From: Theionarchaea archaeon
GTDB taxonomy: Archaea > Methanobacteriota_B > Thermococci > Methanofastidiosales > SZ-28-30
Reading direction: 5' to 3'
DNA length: 42,215 nucleotides
Assembly (NCBI GenBank): GCA_018992685.1
Contig: JACVGT010000004.1
Location: 1 to 42,215 of the forward strand
The notes under the pieces were generated by a model. The model worked only from the letters and a program-made list of their open reading frames with translations, was not told the DNA's origin and did not search any database. This document shows, piece by piece, positions 33,652 to 42,210 of this stretch; the stretch's first letter is position 1, and the number at the start of each line of letters is the position of its first letter. A program made the position numbers and the translations under genes.

Positions 33652-34526
33652 GATACTCAGCAGAAAAGTATCCCCTCCAGGTCCGGATAATGACGCTCGT
33701 GGCCTCCGTTCTTTCTCATCCCATCTGTGGTAAGGTAACAGGAGTGCTTCTGATGGCTATCCCTCTCAGCGTCATACTCTTTCAAATTGCATCCTCTTTC
33801 TCAATACCCCGCATGTCCACTGTGTTGCTGGTGATACCCCTGACCTACGGTGGTCTTTTTCTGGCGGCATTCCTCCATGAGATGGGACATGTTGCTGTCC
33901 TGCGATCTCTGGGGTGCAGGACAAGAACACAGGTCCTGTACAACTACCACAATCCCCTGCTCCTCTTCAACATGCGTACAGAAATGACAGAAGATCATCC
34001 CATACATTCCTCCACAATCTTTCTACTGAAACGAGGACTTTCAGGTATCTCGGTGAATATTTTGCTGAATGTAGTGTTTCTTGCACTGTCTATTCACTAC
34101 CATAATGTATTCTTTGGTTATCTTGCGTTTCTTCAGGGATTTGGCTCTCAAGGGGCTACGTCTCTGTCTCCCACCACAGGAGATTCAGACGTACGCACAC
34201 TGGTCACTGCAATCGAAGTCCGTGATGAACTGACCGCCACTTTAGAGGAGAAGGATGATCTTGTTTTGGATATTAAGGTAGGGATATTTCTTAGAAACGT
34301 GATCGAGACTACCTACTGGATTCTGGTTGAAGGATTGGACATTTCACATGCAGAACACAAGAATTTTTTGGCATTTGACGTACCGGGTGGCATTATGTTC
34401 TTACTGCGCTGTCTTGAGCAGGATTCTCTCACTCTTACTATACATGGAACCTCTTCAAGGGACATAACCATATATACGAGGGGAGGCAGAATTCTCTCAA
34501 TTCCTGCCAGTTCAAAGGAGGTGTAG
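33648..34526 (+). CDS. M50-type membrane metalloprotease
   Basis: 292 residues. Several membrane segments (about 33-50, 58-78, 132-150, 152-170). The zinc motif HEMGH is at residues 77-81 (H77, E78, H81) inside the second segment, as in site-2 proteases; TTGDSDVR at about 181-188 may supply the third ligand Asp. The C-terminal 90 residues (EEKDDLVLDIKVGIFLRN, ITIYTRGGRIL) form a soluble domain I do not recognise. Encoded between the B12 enzymes and the exporter, it is the best candidate for removing the leader from the modified peptide at the membrane. Start ATG overlaps the previous stop. Confidence 0.8.
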   Translation: MRYSAEKYPLQVRIMTLVASVLSHPICGKVTGVLLMAIPLSVILFQIASSFSIPRMSTVLLVIPLTYGGLFLAAFLHEMGHVAVLRSLGCRTRTQVLYNYHNPLLLFNMRTEMTEDHPIHSSTIFLLKRGLSGISVNILLNVVFLALSIHYHNVFFGYLAFLQGFGSQGATSLSPTTGDSDVRTLVTAIEVRDELTATLEEKDDLVLDIKVGIFLRNVIETTYWILVEGLDISHAEHKNFLAFDVPGGIMFLLRCLEQDSLTLTIHGTSSRDITIYTRGGRILSIPASSKEV

Positions 34527-34528
34527 TT

Positions 34529-35773
34529 GTGACTACTAAAGTAGAAAATCCAAACCAAAAAGGAACAGAAGAGAAGAAGAAATCCACGATCCTCAGGGAC
34601 AAGAATTTCTTATTGCTATGGGCTGGGCAAGGAGTATCTCAGGCAGGAGATTGGATTTATCTCCTTGCTATGGTTTCTTTTGTTATTGCCCTGACAGGCT
34701 CCGCTGCAGTAACGGGGACCGTCTTGATGGTGATGGTGATCCCACAGATTTTCTTGGGTCCGATAGCAGGAAGCTATGCTGATAGGTGGAGCCGCAAGAA
34801 ACTCATTGTGTGGATGGATGCAGTGAGAGGAGTGGTTACCCTGTATCTTGGATGGCTCGTGGTGAATGATAGCTTGACACTTCCTGTTCTCTACGTGGGG
34901 ACAGCTATCATGTCAGTGGCTCAAGTTTTCTTCAACCCTGCATTGAGGGCATCTATTCCAACTATTGTTCCCGAAGACGAATTGAATCGTGCAAACAGCC
35001 TGATAGGAATGACATCGAAGATTTCTGGCGTCATAGGACCCGCAGTTGGTGGTGTTCTGGTGATAACCCTGGGCATTCCTTTGGCTTTCATTATCAACGG
35101 GCTATCGTTTTTGTTCTCTGCTTTTTCAGAGTCTTTCATCACAATACCCCTGGTCAGACGCGAAGGCCCGGAAAAGCATATCCTGGCGGACATGAGGGAA
35201 GGGTTCCAATTCATCAAAGAAAAAAAGGCCATTCTGGGTATTATCATAATCCTGGGAGCAATGACGTTCTTTGCAGCACCCCTGGTGATCGTTTTCAAGA
35301 TTCTATCTCAGACCTACTATCACATGGGTGATATAGGATACGGATTTCTGATTAGCGCAGATTCCCTGGGTATTCTGGTGTCAACGTTCATCCTTGCTGT
35401 CAAACCGACGATAGAAAACAAATCCAGAGTTCTCATCTTGTTCCCCATTGTGGCTGGGTTGACGTTGCTGGGAATTGGCACAGTGATAAACTTCTACTTT
35501 GCCGTGGCTCTCATGGCTATTCAGGGAATTATCAGCGGATTTGGTGAGATCGTCATAATCACTCTTCTTCAAACGCTGACTCCGAATGAAAAACGTGGCA
35601 AGGTGTTTGGCGTCTATGTTACGATGACCATGGCACTGGTTCCCATATCCTATGCTATCCTGGGTGCTCTCATTGACATGACATCTGTCCTCACCATGCT
35701 ACTCATCTCGGGGAGTGCGCTCATTATTGGAGGAATTTGTATCTCCTTCGTCCCGGGTATCAGAGAACTTTAG
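34529..35773 (+). CDS. MFS exporter of peptide locus 2
   Basis: 414 residues, about 12 membrane segments. Opens with ILRDKNFLLLWAGQGVSQAGDWIYLLAM and has GSYADRWSRKKLIVWMDAVRG between helices 2 and 3, the form of the EntS-like MFS_3 group that exports siderophores and other natural products. Helix 5 region reads GPAVGGVLVITLG. The GTG start at 34529 has AAAGGAGGTG upstream, inside the end of the protease gene. As the last gene of the operon it is the likely exporter of the finished product, or of a resistance substrate. Confidence 0.88.
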   Translation: MTTKVENPNQKGTEEKKKSTILRDKNFLLLWAGQGVSQAGDWIYLLAMVSFVIALTGSAAVTGTVLMVMVIPQIFLGPIAGSYADRWSRKKLIVWMDAVRGVVTLYLGWLVVNDSLTLPVLYVGTAIMSVAQVFFNPALRASIPTIVPEDELNRANSLIGMTSKISGVIGPAVGGVLVITLGIPLAFIINGLSFLFSAFSESFITIPLVRREGPEKHILADMREGFQFIKEKKAILGIIIILGAMTFFAAPLVIVFKILSQTYYHMGDIGYGFLISADSLGILVSTFILAVKPTIENKSRVLILFPIVAGLTLLGIGTVINFYFAVALMAIQGIISGFGEIVIITLLQTLTPNEKRGKVFGVYVTMTMALVPISYAILGALIDMTSVLTMLLISGSALIIGGICISFVPGIREL

Positions 35774-35792
35774 GAGAAATCTTTCGACTTCA

Positions 35793-35807
35793 TTTTTCCT
35801 CTTTTTT
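35793..35807 (+). terminator. T-rich terminator of peptide operon 2
   Basis: Two T runs (35793-35797 and 35802-35807) in a C/T-rich stretch about 25 nt after the exporter stop. Confidence 0.4.
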
Positions 35808-35913
35808 ACTTCGTGGAGATTATGAGCGTGCACAGCAGGGCTTTGTGAGAAGACGTGGGCTGCCACCTGGTATCCATCAACCTGCTGCTGGATTCAAGCA
35901 AGGAATCGGAAAA

Positions 35914-37266
35914 TCAGGATTCTTGGGCTCTTAACATATTCTGCTCCATGTTCTTGAACAGTTCCAGTTTCTGTTGGAGCAAATCGTGAGAAAAGTAGTA
36001 GAAGGATGGGAAGAGTTCAGGATATTTCTTGACCAGTGCAACCACTTCGGAGTATTGAAGGAGTTTTTCCCTGCCCAGCAGAAATCCGAGCCGATGGGCA
36101 ATTTCAGGGTCATTGGGAAATTTGATGTGGGCCTTGTATTCCATGTAGATGGTGGACTTTGGCAAGGGGGAAAGCAAAGCGAGCCGAGGTTTCACATGAG
36201 GCATGTTGGCTTGTTGAAAGACGGCCATCAGTGTGTCGTAGAAATCTTCAAGCGTCTCAAAGGGGTATCCCCAGATATACGATGTCTCCACATCTGTGTA
36301 GTGCGTCGTCTTCTCTATGACTCTTGAAGCTTCCTCAATTGTGAATTTTTTGTTGACCTTTTTCAAAACATTATTGGAGCCAGATTCTATTCCATACAAT
36401 ATCTCCCTGCACCCATTCTTGCCCATGACTTCCAGCAATTCCGGAGTCATCAAATTAATTCTTCCGTAACAGGTCCATGGAATGTCTATACGTTCTTCAT
36501 GAAGCTGTTCTGCAAAGTGAACAACTCGTTTCGGGTCAATCACGAAGGTATCATCATAGATGAACATGTTCTTGACTTTCTTTTCTTTCAGGATCTGGAG
36601 TTCTCCAATGACATTTCCCACACTTCTTTGAGTTATCTCTCTTTCCCACACAGAATGAGCGCTGCAAAAAGTACACCGATAGGGACATCCGCGGATCGTC
36701 ATCACCCCACCAACATAGTCGTAATCTCTGAATTCGATTTTGTCATATGCTGGGAACGGCAGGGAGTCAAGGTCTTGGATGCGCCTCCTCCGTGGAGTAA
36801 GGATAGTGTGATCATGCTCTCTATATGCAATGCCATCGATTTTCTCAAGGCTCCTGCCTGTGTCAAGGGCCTGCATTACGTCCAGTATTGTCTCCTCTCC
36901 TTCACCCACGACAACAATGTCTACAGGAAAGTGCTCCAGTATCTCTACAGGAATATCTGTAGGACCAGGTCCTCCCAGGATGATGATCTTATCTGGATGT
37001 TCGTTCTTCAGTTGCGCGACTGCTCCAAGCGTGGTAGGCAAGTCACTGCTAATGGCACTTATTCCTACGATTCTTTCAGGGACCTCTATGAACCCATGGA
37101 ACGTGTCAAAACCGAGTTTCTTCTGGGCTTGGTACGTCTGGTAGTCCTTGAATCGAACACTGTATCCATTAGCCTCAAGGACAGCAGTAATGAGCAGGGG
37201 GCCCACGGGAATGGCACCCTGACTGTGCTCGACCTGTGACGCATTGATGATGCTTATGTCACTCAT
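35914..37266 (-). CDS. B12-binding radical SAM enzyme C, convergent to peptide locus 2
   Basis: 450 residues, start ATG 37266 with GGAGGAG upstream (an upstream reading extension to 37407 lacks a ribosome binding site and would cross the promoter). Cobalamin domain: IPVGPLLITAVLEANGYSVRFKDYQ, VGISAISSDLPTTLGAVAQL, IIILGGPGPTDIP, IVVVGEGEETILDVM. Radical SAM motif C194-PYR-C198-TF-C201, then SAHSVWEREITQRSVGNVI. It is closest by eye to enzyme B of the operon (shared SAHS[IV]W stretch and FAYD/YHH linker). It has its own promoter. Its proximity suggests a third tailoring step or paralog from the same duplication series. Confidence 0.85.
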   Translation of the reverse strand: MSDISIINASQVEHSQGAIPVGPLLITAVLEANGYSVRFKDYQTYQAQKKLGFDTFHGFIEVPERIVGISAISSDLPTTLGAVAQLKNEHPDKIIILGGPGPTDIPVEILEHFPVDIVVVGEGEETILDVMQALDTGRSLEKIDGIAYREHDHTILTPRRRRIQDLDSLPFPAYDKIEFRDYDYVGGVMTIRGCPYRCTFCSAHSVWEREITQRSVGNVIGELQILKEKKVKNMFIYDDTFVIDPKRVVHFAEQLHEERIDIPWTCYGRINLMTPELLEVMGKNGCREILYGIESGSNNVLKKVNKKFTIEEASRVIEKTTHYTDVETSYIWGYPFETLEDFYDTLMAVFQQANMPHVKPRLALLSPLPKSTIYMEYKAHIKFPNDPEIAHRLGFLLGREKLLQYSEVVALVKKYPELFPSFYYFSHDLLQQKLELFKNMEQNMLRAQES

Positions 37267-37354
37267 AATGTTCTCCTCCGTCTTTGTTATTCGGGTAGCT
37301 GTGAGGGGAGCCTGAACAAGGTAAATCCTCTCTCTGTGGTATTTTGCTGTAAGC

Positions 37355-37365
37355 CTTTTAAGTTT
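37355..37365 (-). promoter_or_regulatory. TATA box of B12 radical SAM C gene
   Basis: Minus strand reads AAAAACTTAAAAGGC. Start expected near 37332, leaving a leader of about 65 nt with a GGAGGAG ribosome binding site. Confidence 0.45.
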
Positions 37366-37736
37366 TTGCTCACGTACTATTCCCATCAAGAATATGGAAA
37401 TAGTCAACTGAGTCCTTCAGGAAATCTTAATGTATGTTACATGAAGAGCGACTTTGGTTACAGAGTGAAACAGAACGAAAGAAGGTATGATGGTAGGATT
37501 TCTTTCTCTACAATCTCAGCAATTCTAATATCTTCCAGTTGAAACTATTAGAAAGTGATCCTTTGTCCAGAACAGGAAGAAAATACACTGTGGGAAAAGA
37601 AATCTGAGGATTCTCTATCCCCTTAGGAAAAATCAAGCTGTGAAAATGTACATAATGCATCAAAAAGAACGCAGCATCCGCCCCACAGTTCTGGAGCAAT
37701 ATTCGTGGACTCTTCTCAAGGGTAAAACGGTGGAAA

Positions 37737-37750
37737 ACCTTATATATAGA
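37737..37750 (+). promoter_or_regulatory. TATA box of the subtilase gene
   Basis: CCTTATATATAGA. Start expected near 37772. A second TATA-like TTATATAAAAAG (37795-37806) lies nearer the gene. Confidence 0.5.
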
Positions 37751-37765
37751 AGGGAGTATCTTGAG

Positions 37766-37798
37766 TAAGAACTTACATCATAAATATGCAAGTTCTTA
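37766..37798 (+). promoter_or_regulatory. 9-bp inverted repeat in the subtilase leader
   Basis: TAAGAACTT (37766-37774) and AAGTTCTTA (37790-37798), 15 bases apart. Located between the predicted start and the ribosome binding site, it may be a repressor operator or an RNA hairpin controlling protease expression. Confidence 0.5.
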
Positions 37799-37824
37799 TA
37801 TAAAAAGTTAAGGAGGTGAAAATA

Positions 37825-39384
37825 ATGAGGATAAGTCGAAAGGTTTTATTTCTAGCCACGCTACTCTTACTGCTTTTTTCCTTCGCTGCAGCTGGCCAAG
37901 GATCCCGGAAAATAACTCTTCATGTACAGACAATGGGATACAAGGGAAGAGATCTTCTGGTAGTACAGGCTGAAATCACGGGGGAAGACCACGACTCATT
38001 CTTGGTGACCATCAGCAGAGACACCTTGTGCAAGATAGAAAAGGAGATCAACATTGAGAGATTGCCTGTTGTGAGAGTCAGTGAAACCACAGTGAAGGTT
38101 CCCAAGGATTACCTTGTTGAGATCAGCCCATCTGAATTTGTGGCTACGGTCCCCAATGATGTGGCCAGAATCAGGTGGAACCTCAGAGACAGAATGATCA
38201 ACACAAGCCCTGATGAAAAACTGCGTGTCATTGTCATGTTCAAAAATGGAAAGAATGTTTCGTTGCTCAGGAAATATGGTACTATTGTCTATGAATTTGC
38301 CAGTGGATTGGGAGCTACCGTCGATATCCCTGCTTCTCGCGTCAATTTGCTCTCTGAAGACCGTGCAGTGCTTTTCCTGGAAGATGATTTTGACGTACAG
38401 GTCATGTTGTCACAGAGCGTACCCTTGATTAATGCAGACGATGTATGGAACATGGGTTATGATGGCTCAGGTGTCAAGATCTGCCTCATCGATACGGGCA
38501 TTGATCCTAACCATTGTGATTTTCCCAGTGGAAAAATCATAGCCTGGAGAGATGTTGTGAACTCCAGCACGACCCCCTACGATGACCATGGTCACGGTAC
38601 ACATGTTGCGTCCATTGCTGCGGGAGAGACCTCGCCAAAGGGTGTGGCGCCTGGGGCTTCTCTCATGTGCTTCAAGGCAGTGAATTCCAGCGGATCATCT
38701 ACTGCAACCCAGGTCATTCAAGGTGTTGACTGGGGCGTGTACAATGGAGCTGATATCGAGAGCCTTTCCATTGCCACGTCCACAGGCTGCAATGATGGGA
38801 CCAGTTCGATGTCTCAGGAGTGCAACTGGGCCGTTGACCAAGGTGTCGTGCTGGTGGTGGCTGTTGGAAACGGCGGAAACGTGTGTACTATCGGTATACC
38901 TGGAGATGCGGAAAAGGTTATTACAGTGAGTGCCTGTGACAATTCTAAGAATCTGGCATCTTTCTGTTCAAGAGGGCCAACCTGTGATGACAGGGCTAAA
39001 CCAGATGTCGTGGCACCCGGAGTATCTGTGTATGCTGCTGATGCTGGAACGTCCTGCAGTAACGTTGCCATGTCTGGAACGTCCATGTCGACGCCTCATG
39101 TTTCAGGGATTGTTGCTCTCATGCTTGATGCACGACCTGGCTTGACCCCTCTGCAGGTCAAGAACGTACTGGGATTCACTGCAACAGACATGGGAACTGA
39201 AGGAAAGGATCTCAGCTGGGGCTGGGGTATCGTTGATGCATACAATGCTGTGAATCAGGCGCTTTACAACCCGAATGTAACTCCTCCAGCCCGTACTGAA
39301 TGGTGTGCTGGCTGCTGCGGGTGTCTAGGAACGGTGTTGATCGTATTCATGGTTCTCGTGGGAAGTGCAGTCACACTACGTTAG
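37825..39384 (+). CDS. Secreted, membrane-anchored subtilisin-like protease
   Basis: 519 residues. ATG 37825 has AAGGAGGTGA five bases upstream. Signal peptide at 5-25 (RKVLFLATLLLLLFSFAAAG). A propeptide-like region (about 60-200) is followed by the S8 catalytic domain: D223 in CLIDTGID, H257 in GHGTHVAS, the oxyanion Asn region AVGNGGN, and S420 in SGTSMSTPHVSG. The C-terminus has a Cys cluster WCAGCCGC and then a membrane segment GTVLIVFMVLVGSAV, so the enzyme is probably tethered outside the cell. It may be a general protease; a role in cutting the peptide product of the neighbouring locus is possible but only suggested by nearness. Confidence 0.9.
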   Translation: MRISRKVLFLATLLLLLFSFAAAGQGSRKITLHVQTMGYKGRDLLVVQAEITGEDHDSFLVTISRDTLCKIEKEINIERLPVVRVSETTVKVPKDYLVEISPSEFVATVPNDVARIRWNLRDRMINTSPDEKLRVIVMFKNGKNVSLLRKYGTIVYEFASGLGATVDIPASRVNLLSEDRAVLFLEDDFDVQVMLSQSVPLINADDVWNMGYDGSGVKICLIDTGIDPNHCDFPSGKIIAWRDVVNSSTTPYDDHGHGTHVASIAAGETSPKGVAPGASLMCFKAVNSSGSSTATQVIQGVDWGVYNGADIESLSIATSTGCNDGTSSMSQECNWAVDQGVVLVVAVGNGGNVCTIGIPGDAEKVITVSACDNSKNLASFCSRGPTCDDRAKPDVVAPGVSVYAADAGTSCSNVAMSGTSMSTPHVSGIVALMLDARPGLTPLQVKNVLGFTATDMGTEGKDLSWGWGIVDAYNAVNQALYNPNVTPPARTEWCAGCCGCLGTVLIVFMVLVGSAVTLR

Positions 39385-39398
39385 AACTCTATTCTTTC

Positions 39399-39425
39399 TT
39401 TTTTTTGATTGGGCTATTTTTTCTT
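39399..39425 (+). terminator. T-rich terminator of the subtilase gene
   Basis: An eight-T run (39399-39406) and a second one (39417-39422), 15-40 nt after the stop. Confidence 0.5.
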
Positions 39426-39535
39426 TCTTCTAGCACAGATGGTCATGTAAGAAAGAATGGGAAAGGAGAAATCGCCAATCCCAAGAGATTACTGACAGGA
39501 AGATCATATTGTGCCAAAAAAATAAAAAAATGAGA

Positions 39536-40714
39536 TTAGAGAGCTTTCTCAACAATCTCCACAATGTCTGCCATCTTCATCCTGGAGTTGATGGATTTGA
39601 TGGCAGTGTCAATGTTCTGGTAGCAAAATGGACAGGCAGAAACCAGGGTGTCTACTCCGGTGGATTCGGCCTCCTTTACTCGTTCGGCTGCCGACTCCGT
39701 GGCCCAGTCTAGGAATGCTGTCCTCACACCACCACCAGCACCACAGCACCAGGAATCAACGCCGTGTCTCTTCATTTCCACCAGTTCTACGCCGGGGATT
39801 GCCTTCAACACATTGCGGGGCGCATCTACTACTTCATTGTGTTTTCCTAGGTGACAGGGGTCATGGTAAGTTACCCGTAGGTTAACCTCTTTGGTAAATT
39901 CCAGACTGCCTTCCTTGATCAACCGATCCAGATACTGGACGGTGTGCAAGACTTCTGGCTTCAACTCCGAAATTTCAGGGTAGTCCTGGGAAATGGTCTT
40001 GAAGCATCCCGCACATGAGGTGACAATGGTACTCACTCCCAGATCATTGAAGGATTTAATGTTATCCTGTGCCAATGCCAGGCCAAAGTCACGTTCACCC
40101 ATCCTCAACAGCGTAGATCCACAGCAGCGTTCATCCTTTCCCAGAATGCCGAATTTGGTCCCCGCTTTGCTGAAGATTCTTGATGTGTTCTCTGCCAGTA
40201 TTTTGAGATTGGGATCATATGAGGCGGTACACCCCACATAGTACAGGACATCCCCGCCTTTCTTGATGTCAGGCACTTCCACATCGAGTTTCTTCGCCCA
40301 TCGGGCGCGTCCAGATCTGGGCTGCTGCCAGGGGTTATCATAATTCTTGATTGAGGTAACCAGTGGCTTGTGAGCGGGGAGACTTCCCAACCCTTTCTCC
40401 ACCAATCGGGCTCGCATGGCTTCATAGATATCCACAGTGGGTATGTCATTTTCACACTGCACCTTGCAGTTCCCGCAACAGGAGCACTTGTACAGAATAT
40501 CTGCCAGCTCTTGATCAGGTTCCAGGTTCCCATCCAGGTATGCCCTGATAATTTGCATTCTTCCTGAGCCGTAGAAGGCTTCCCACTCAAACTTCTTACC
40601 GGCAGGGCATCCTTCTGGGAATCCCTTCTCCGGTTCGTCCGTCCAGGTTGACTGGCAGAACTTACAGTGGATGCAGGTGTACACGAAGGGGGCGAAATCT
40701 TCAATTTGCTTCAT
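39536..40714 (-). CDS. Fe-S oxidoreductase subunit (GlcF/HdrD/LutA-like)
   Basis: 392 residues. Two ferredoxin-type sites: C14-IH-C17-KF-C20 with C36 in EGCPAG, and C77-x2-C80-x2-C83-x3-C87 (CSCCGNCKVQC). The C-terminal part holds two CCG domains, each ending in CCG (RCCGSTLLR, SWCCGAGGGVR), with SCAGCFKT and SACPFCYQN. Such subunits pass electrons from a flavin oxidase to quinone, heterodisulfide or other acceptors. The ATG overlaps the stop of the flavin subunit gene (ATGA), so both form one complex. The acceptor is not revealed by context. Confidence 0.88.
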   Translation of the reverse strand: MKQIEDFAPFVYTCIHCKFCQSTWTDEPEKGFPEGCPAGKKFEWEAFYGSGRMQIIRAYLDGNLEPDQELADILYKCSCCGNCKVQCENDIPTVDIYEAMRARLVEKGLGSLPAHKPLVTSIKNYDNPWQQPRSGRARWAKKLDVEVPDIKKGGDVLYYVGCTASYDPNLKILAENTSRIFSKAGTKFGILGKDERCCGSTLLRMGERDFGLALAQDNIKSFNDLGVSTIVTSCAGCFKTISQDYPEISELKPEVLHTVQYLDRLIKEGSLEFTKEVNLRVTYHDPCHLGKHNEVVDAPRNVLKAIPGVELVEMKRHGVDSWCCGAGGGVRTAFLDWATESAAERVKEAESTGVDTLVSACPFCYQNIDTAIKSINSRMKMADIVEIVEKAL

Positions 40715-42210
40715 GGGTATCCCTCCAGGAAATTCATGTCGAGACTCCCCGGGTGCATGATACCGTTGGGATCAAGCAGTTTCTTGAACCGCACCAGCAT
40801 GTTGTAATATTCGGGTGCCCTCTCATACATCATGGGGGCGTGAACAAATTTTCTGGGGCGGTAATTCAGCCATCCTTTGTCCAGGAATATCTCAGAGGTA
40901 GCCTTGTCAAACTCGTTCACCGCCTTCACTGATTCCGGGTCCTGAGCGCTGTAGCAGACAATGGGCATGCCAATGCAGTCTCTGCCATTCTTGATAGATG
41001 CCACCCAGTAGATGGGGTCGAACCCATATGCGGGCATCTCTTTCTCGCATATCTGACAGAATTCAGCTGTGTCTTTCCAGGGCAGGTACCAGGTGATGAA
41101 CAGGAATCCTCCGCCCTTTTCACCTGTCCTCTCATAGGACGCATAGGGGATGGCAATCTTATTGGGTTTCTTCAGCCGGGTTGCCTTTGCTTTGGGATGG
41201 ATGGGCAGTATCTCAGCTTTGGCTCCCTTGGCCTGCCATTCTTCTACAATTGCCTTTATAGTCTGTTTCTGTTCTTGCAGTTCTGCTTCGGTTTTTGCCC
41301 AGATTTCAAAGTTCATCATGTAATTGGGAACGTAGTACTTTTTCTGTCTCCAGGCGTTGATGTCCAGCAACCCCTGTTTTTCAAGTTCTTCTCTCTGTCT
41401 GACACCAGGTACCAGCCACCAGGGACCGCCCTGAACCATGACACCGATTTCCTGTTTCAATATGTCAAGTGAGATGTCCTGCAGTTCCTGAGCTGTTTCG
41501 AATCCTAGGAGTTCCAGATCAATATACGACATGTGGGGAACAATCTGCGTGGCCAGTTTGGTTATGACCCCCATAGTTCCCTGGGCGCCCAGGAATAGCC
41601 CTGTCATGTCAGGCCCGATGCCCCACCGGTAGAAAGGCTTGGCCCCGGGAAGGGCCCACGACCCTGTCTTCAGGACCTCTCCTGTGGGCAAAACAACCTC
41701 TAGCCCAAGACACAAATCTGCCTGTGGTCCATACTTGCTGGTGACAACAGAGAATCCTCTGTCCAGCGTATTTCCTACCACACTTCCTTCAGAAGGGGCT
41801 CCATCAGGTATGGGAGGTACCCACTCAGGATACTTCTCTCTGAAGTATCCCCAGATCTGGCCATTGGTGACACCGGGCTCCACCACCATGTATCGGGAGT
41901 CAGTGTCCACCTCGATGATCTTATTCATTCTGGACAGATCAAGCAATATCCCCCCAGGAACAGTGGGGGTTGCGGTACCGCCGCTGAGCCCTTTTGACTG
42001 GGGAGTTACGGGTATCTTATGTTCATTAGCATATTTGAGGATTTCTTGAATTTCTTCTACAGACTGCGGTCGAACAACGACATCTGCGGTCTCAGAATCA
42101 ATATCCATAATAGATTTTGCAATATAACTGATTCTAATAGGTTTTGAAGTGGTCACAAAGTTCTCTCCTACCAAGGTTTTCAGTACATTGACGTGCTTTT
42201 CCTCTATCAT
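40711..42210 (-). CDS. FAD-binding oxidase (VAO/GlcD-like)
   Basis: 499 residues, complete within the window. PCMH-type FAD domain: ADVVVRPQSVEEIQEILKYANEH, VTPQSKGLSGGTATPTVPGGILLDLSRMNKI, PPIPDGAPSEGSVVGN, and FLGAQGTMGVITKLATQ. The C-terminal half with CIGMPIVCYSAQDPES and HPGSLDMNFLEGY at the end fits the vanillyl-alcohol-oxidase or glycolate/lactate oxidase group. The substrate is not certain: 2-hydroxy acids (lactate, glycolate) are usual for a GlcD/GlcF pair; the PFYRWGIGPDMTGLF segment recalls aryl-alcohol/cresol enzymes. The start at 42210 is five bases from the window edge, so an upstream start or promoter cannot be judged. Confidence 0.85.
   Translation of the reverse strand: MIEEKHVNVLKTLVGENFVTTSKPIRISYIAKSIMDIDSETADVVVRPQSVEEIQEILKYANEHKIPVTPQSKGLSGGTATPTVPGGILLDLSRMNKIIEVDTDSRYMVVEPGVTNGQIWGYFREKYPEWVPPIPDGAPSEGSVVGNTLDRGFSVVTSKYGPQADLCLGLEVVLPTGEVLKTGSWALPGAKPFYRWGIGPDMTGLFLGAQGTMGVITKLATQIVPHMSYIDLELLGFETAQELQDISLDILKQEIGVMVQGGPWWLVPGVRQREELEKQGLLDINAWRQKKYYVPNYMMNFEIWAKTEAELQEQKQTIKAIVEEWQAKGAKAEILPIHPKAKATRLKKPNKIAIPYASYERTGEKGGGFLFITWYLPWKDTAEFCQICEKEMPAYGFDPIYWVASIKNGRDCIGMPIVCYSAQDPESVKAVNEFDKATSEIFLDKGWLNYRPRKFVHAPMMYERAPEYYNMLVRFKKLLDPNGIMHPGSLDMNFLEGYP

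Larger units (their letters stand above)
37267..37824. other. Divergent intergenic region
   Basis: About 560 bases. Only promoter-like elements are visible: one for the minus-strand radical SAM gene and two TATA-like boxes plus an inverted repeat for the subtilase gene. No supported small gene. Confidence 0.5.
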
